Source: DATLEX01 sp035525015 (GTDB lineage Bacteria; Acidobacteriota; Thermoanaerobaculia; Gp7-AA8). From it: a stretch of 5,388 nt of DNA. The stretch lies in assembly GCA_035525015.1 (NCBI GenBank), contig DATLFC010000308.1, forward strand, positions 1-5,388, written 5' to 3'. Below are positions 5,088 through 5,388 of the stretch, in pieces. The translations under genes were made by a program, and so were the position numbers. Every line of letters starts with the position of its first letter. Position 1 is the first letter of the stretch. The notes under the pieces were generated by a model. The model was not told the origin of the DNA. It ran no database searches and saw only the letters and a list, made by a program, of their open reading frames with translations.

Positions 5088-5278
5088 CGGCTGGAGGGAT
5101 CGAGAGCCGCGGCCAGGCTGCCGTCCAGATCGGCGGCGGCCGCGGCCAGCGCCGATCGCAGGTGCCGGGCCACGACCGGCGACCGCTGGGCCGACTCCTC
5201 CAGCGGCTCCAGCGTCGTGCACGCGATCTCCTCCGGGGCGTCCTCTGGAAGTGCGGAACGAGCGAGTCGTTCTTTCAT
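5084..5278 (-). CDS. Small hypothetical protein
   Basis: A 64-residue frame starting MKERLARSALPEDAPEEIAC. It is Ala-, Leu- and Glu-rich, predicted mostly helical (about 24-59), with a single Cys20, no membrane segment and no motif I recognise. It is supported by strong G/C bias at third codon positions after the first dozen codons, as in genuine genes here, and by filling an otherwise empty gap. Against it: no Shine-Dalgarno precedes the ATG, its start region overlaps the opposite-strand gene that probably begins at 5251, and its TAA overlaps the lipoprotein stop by three bases on the other strand. It may be a real small gene or chance coding in GC-rich DNA. Confidence 0.42.
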   Translation of the reverse strand: MKERLARSALPEDAPEEIACTTLEPLEESAQRSPVVARHLRSALAAAAADLDGSLAAALDPSSR

Positions 5279-5388
5279 TCGGCAGCGCGGTGGAGGTCAA
5301 CGACGACCTGCGGATCTCGTTCGCGCAGCTCGTCGAGGACTCGCGTTGTCCAGCGTCAGTCGTCTGCGTCTGGCAGGGGAACGGAGCG
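5251..5388 (+). CDS. Uncharacterised protein with DSRCP...CVW motif (3' partial)
   Basis: The first 46 codons of a gene that runs off the window. From the GTG at 5251 the product begins MRNERVVLSFGSAVEVNDDL and continues RISFAQLVEDSRCPASVVCVWQGNGA. The EDSRCP-x(4)-CVWxGN motif (two Cys, one Trp) is a recognisable hallmark of a family of small bacterial, often secreted, beta-rich proteins of unknown function. The two Cys may form a disulfide. Third-position G/C bias supports the frame from about 5281 on. The frame is open further upstream but has no ATG, GTG or TTG near, and no clear signal peptide is encoded, so either the start is wrong, the product is cytoplasmic, or the 5' end is truncated. 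Its first 28 bases lie antisense to the start of the small gene at 5084-5278. Confidence 0.66.
   Translation, partial: MRNERVVLSFGSAVEVNDDLRISFAQLVEDSRCPASVVCVWQGNGA

Noticed and set aside
4371..5300. A 309-codon open frame on the - strand
   Set aside because: It lies antisense to the permease end and the whole lipoprotein gene, both with clear domains. Its product is Arg/Gly-rich without motifs, a typical antisense shadow in GC-rich DNA.

Overview
The window is about 5.4 kb of GC-rich DNA with dense, high-GC3 coding, from what looks like a Gram-negative environmental bacterium. The gene types (M16-type peptidase tail, lipoprotein, ABC-2 exporter) and the intergenic 7-bp tandem repeats resemble what I associate with Acidobacteriota or related soil lineages. 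That assignment is inference; no marker gene is present.

Layout. (1) Bases 2-790, + strand: the 3' end of an M16-type zinc peptidase with an added LolA-like domain. (2) Bases 791-882: an imperfect palindrome filling the gap between convergent genes. (3) Bases 886-1880, - strand: a two-gene unit, with a membrane-anchored SGNH/GDSL hydrolase first and then a 70-aa Cys/His-rich putative zinc-binding protein. (4) Bases 1881-1984: a divergent intergenic region largely occupied by inverted arrays of the heptad GTTGGTC. (5) Bases 1912(?)-2904, + strand: an ABC transporter ATPase whose start is unclear. (6) Bases 2904-3550: inverted GAAGGAT heptad arrays enclosing an oppositely oriented yaeQ-family gene. 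(7) Bases 3554-4525 and 4542-5087, + strand: the matching ABC-2 permease and a lipoprotein with SH3b and TonB-C-like domains. (8) Bases 5084-5278, - strand: a small unknown protein. (9) From 5251, + strand: the start of a protein carrying a DSRCP...CVW motif, cut by the window end.

How the genes fit together. The ATPase and permease very probably form one exporter and would normally be adjacent in one operon, with the lipoprotein as a downstream partner. The yaeQ unit separates them exactly at the ATPase stop and the permease start, and it is bounded by perfect inverted heptad arrays. The most notable pattern is that three gene junctions are filled by inverted structures containing G-W-W-G-G-W-Y heptads in the same polarity. 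One of them encloses a gene, and two of them appear to have replaced the expected translation-start signals of the exporter genes.
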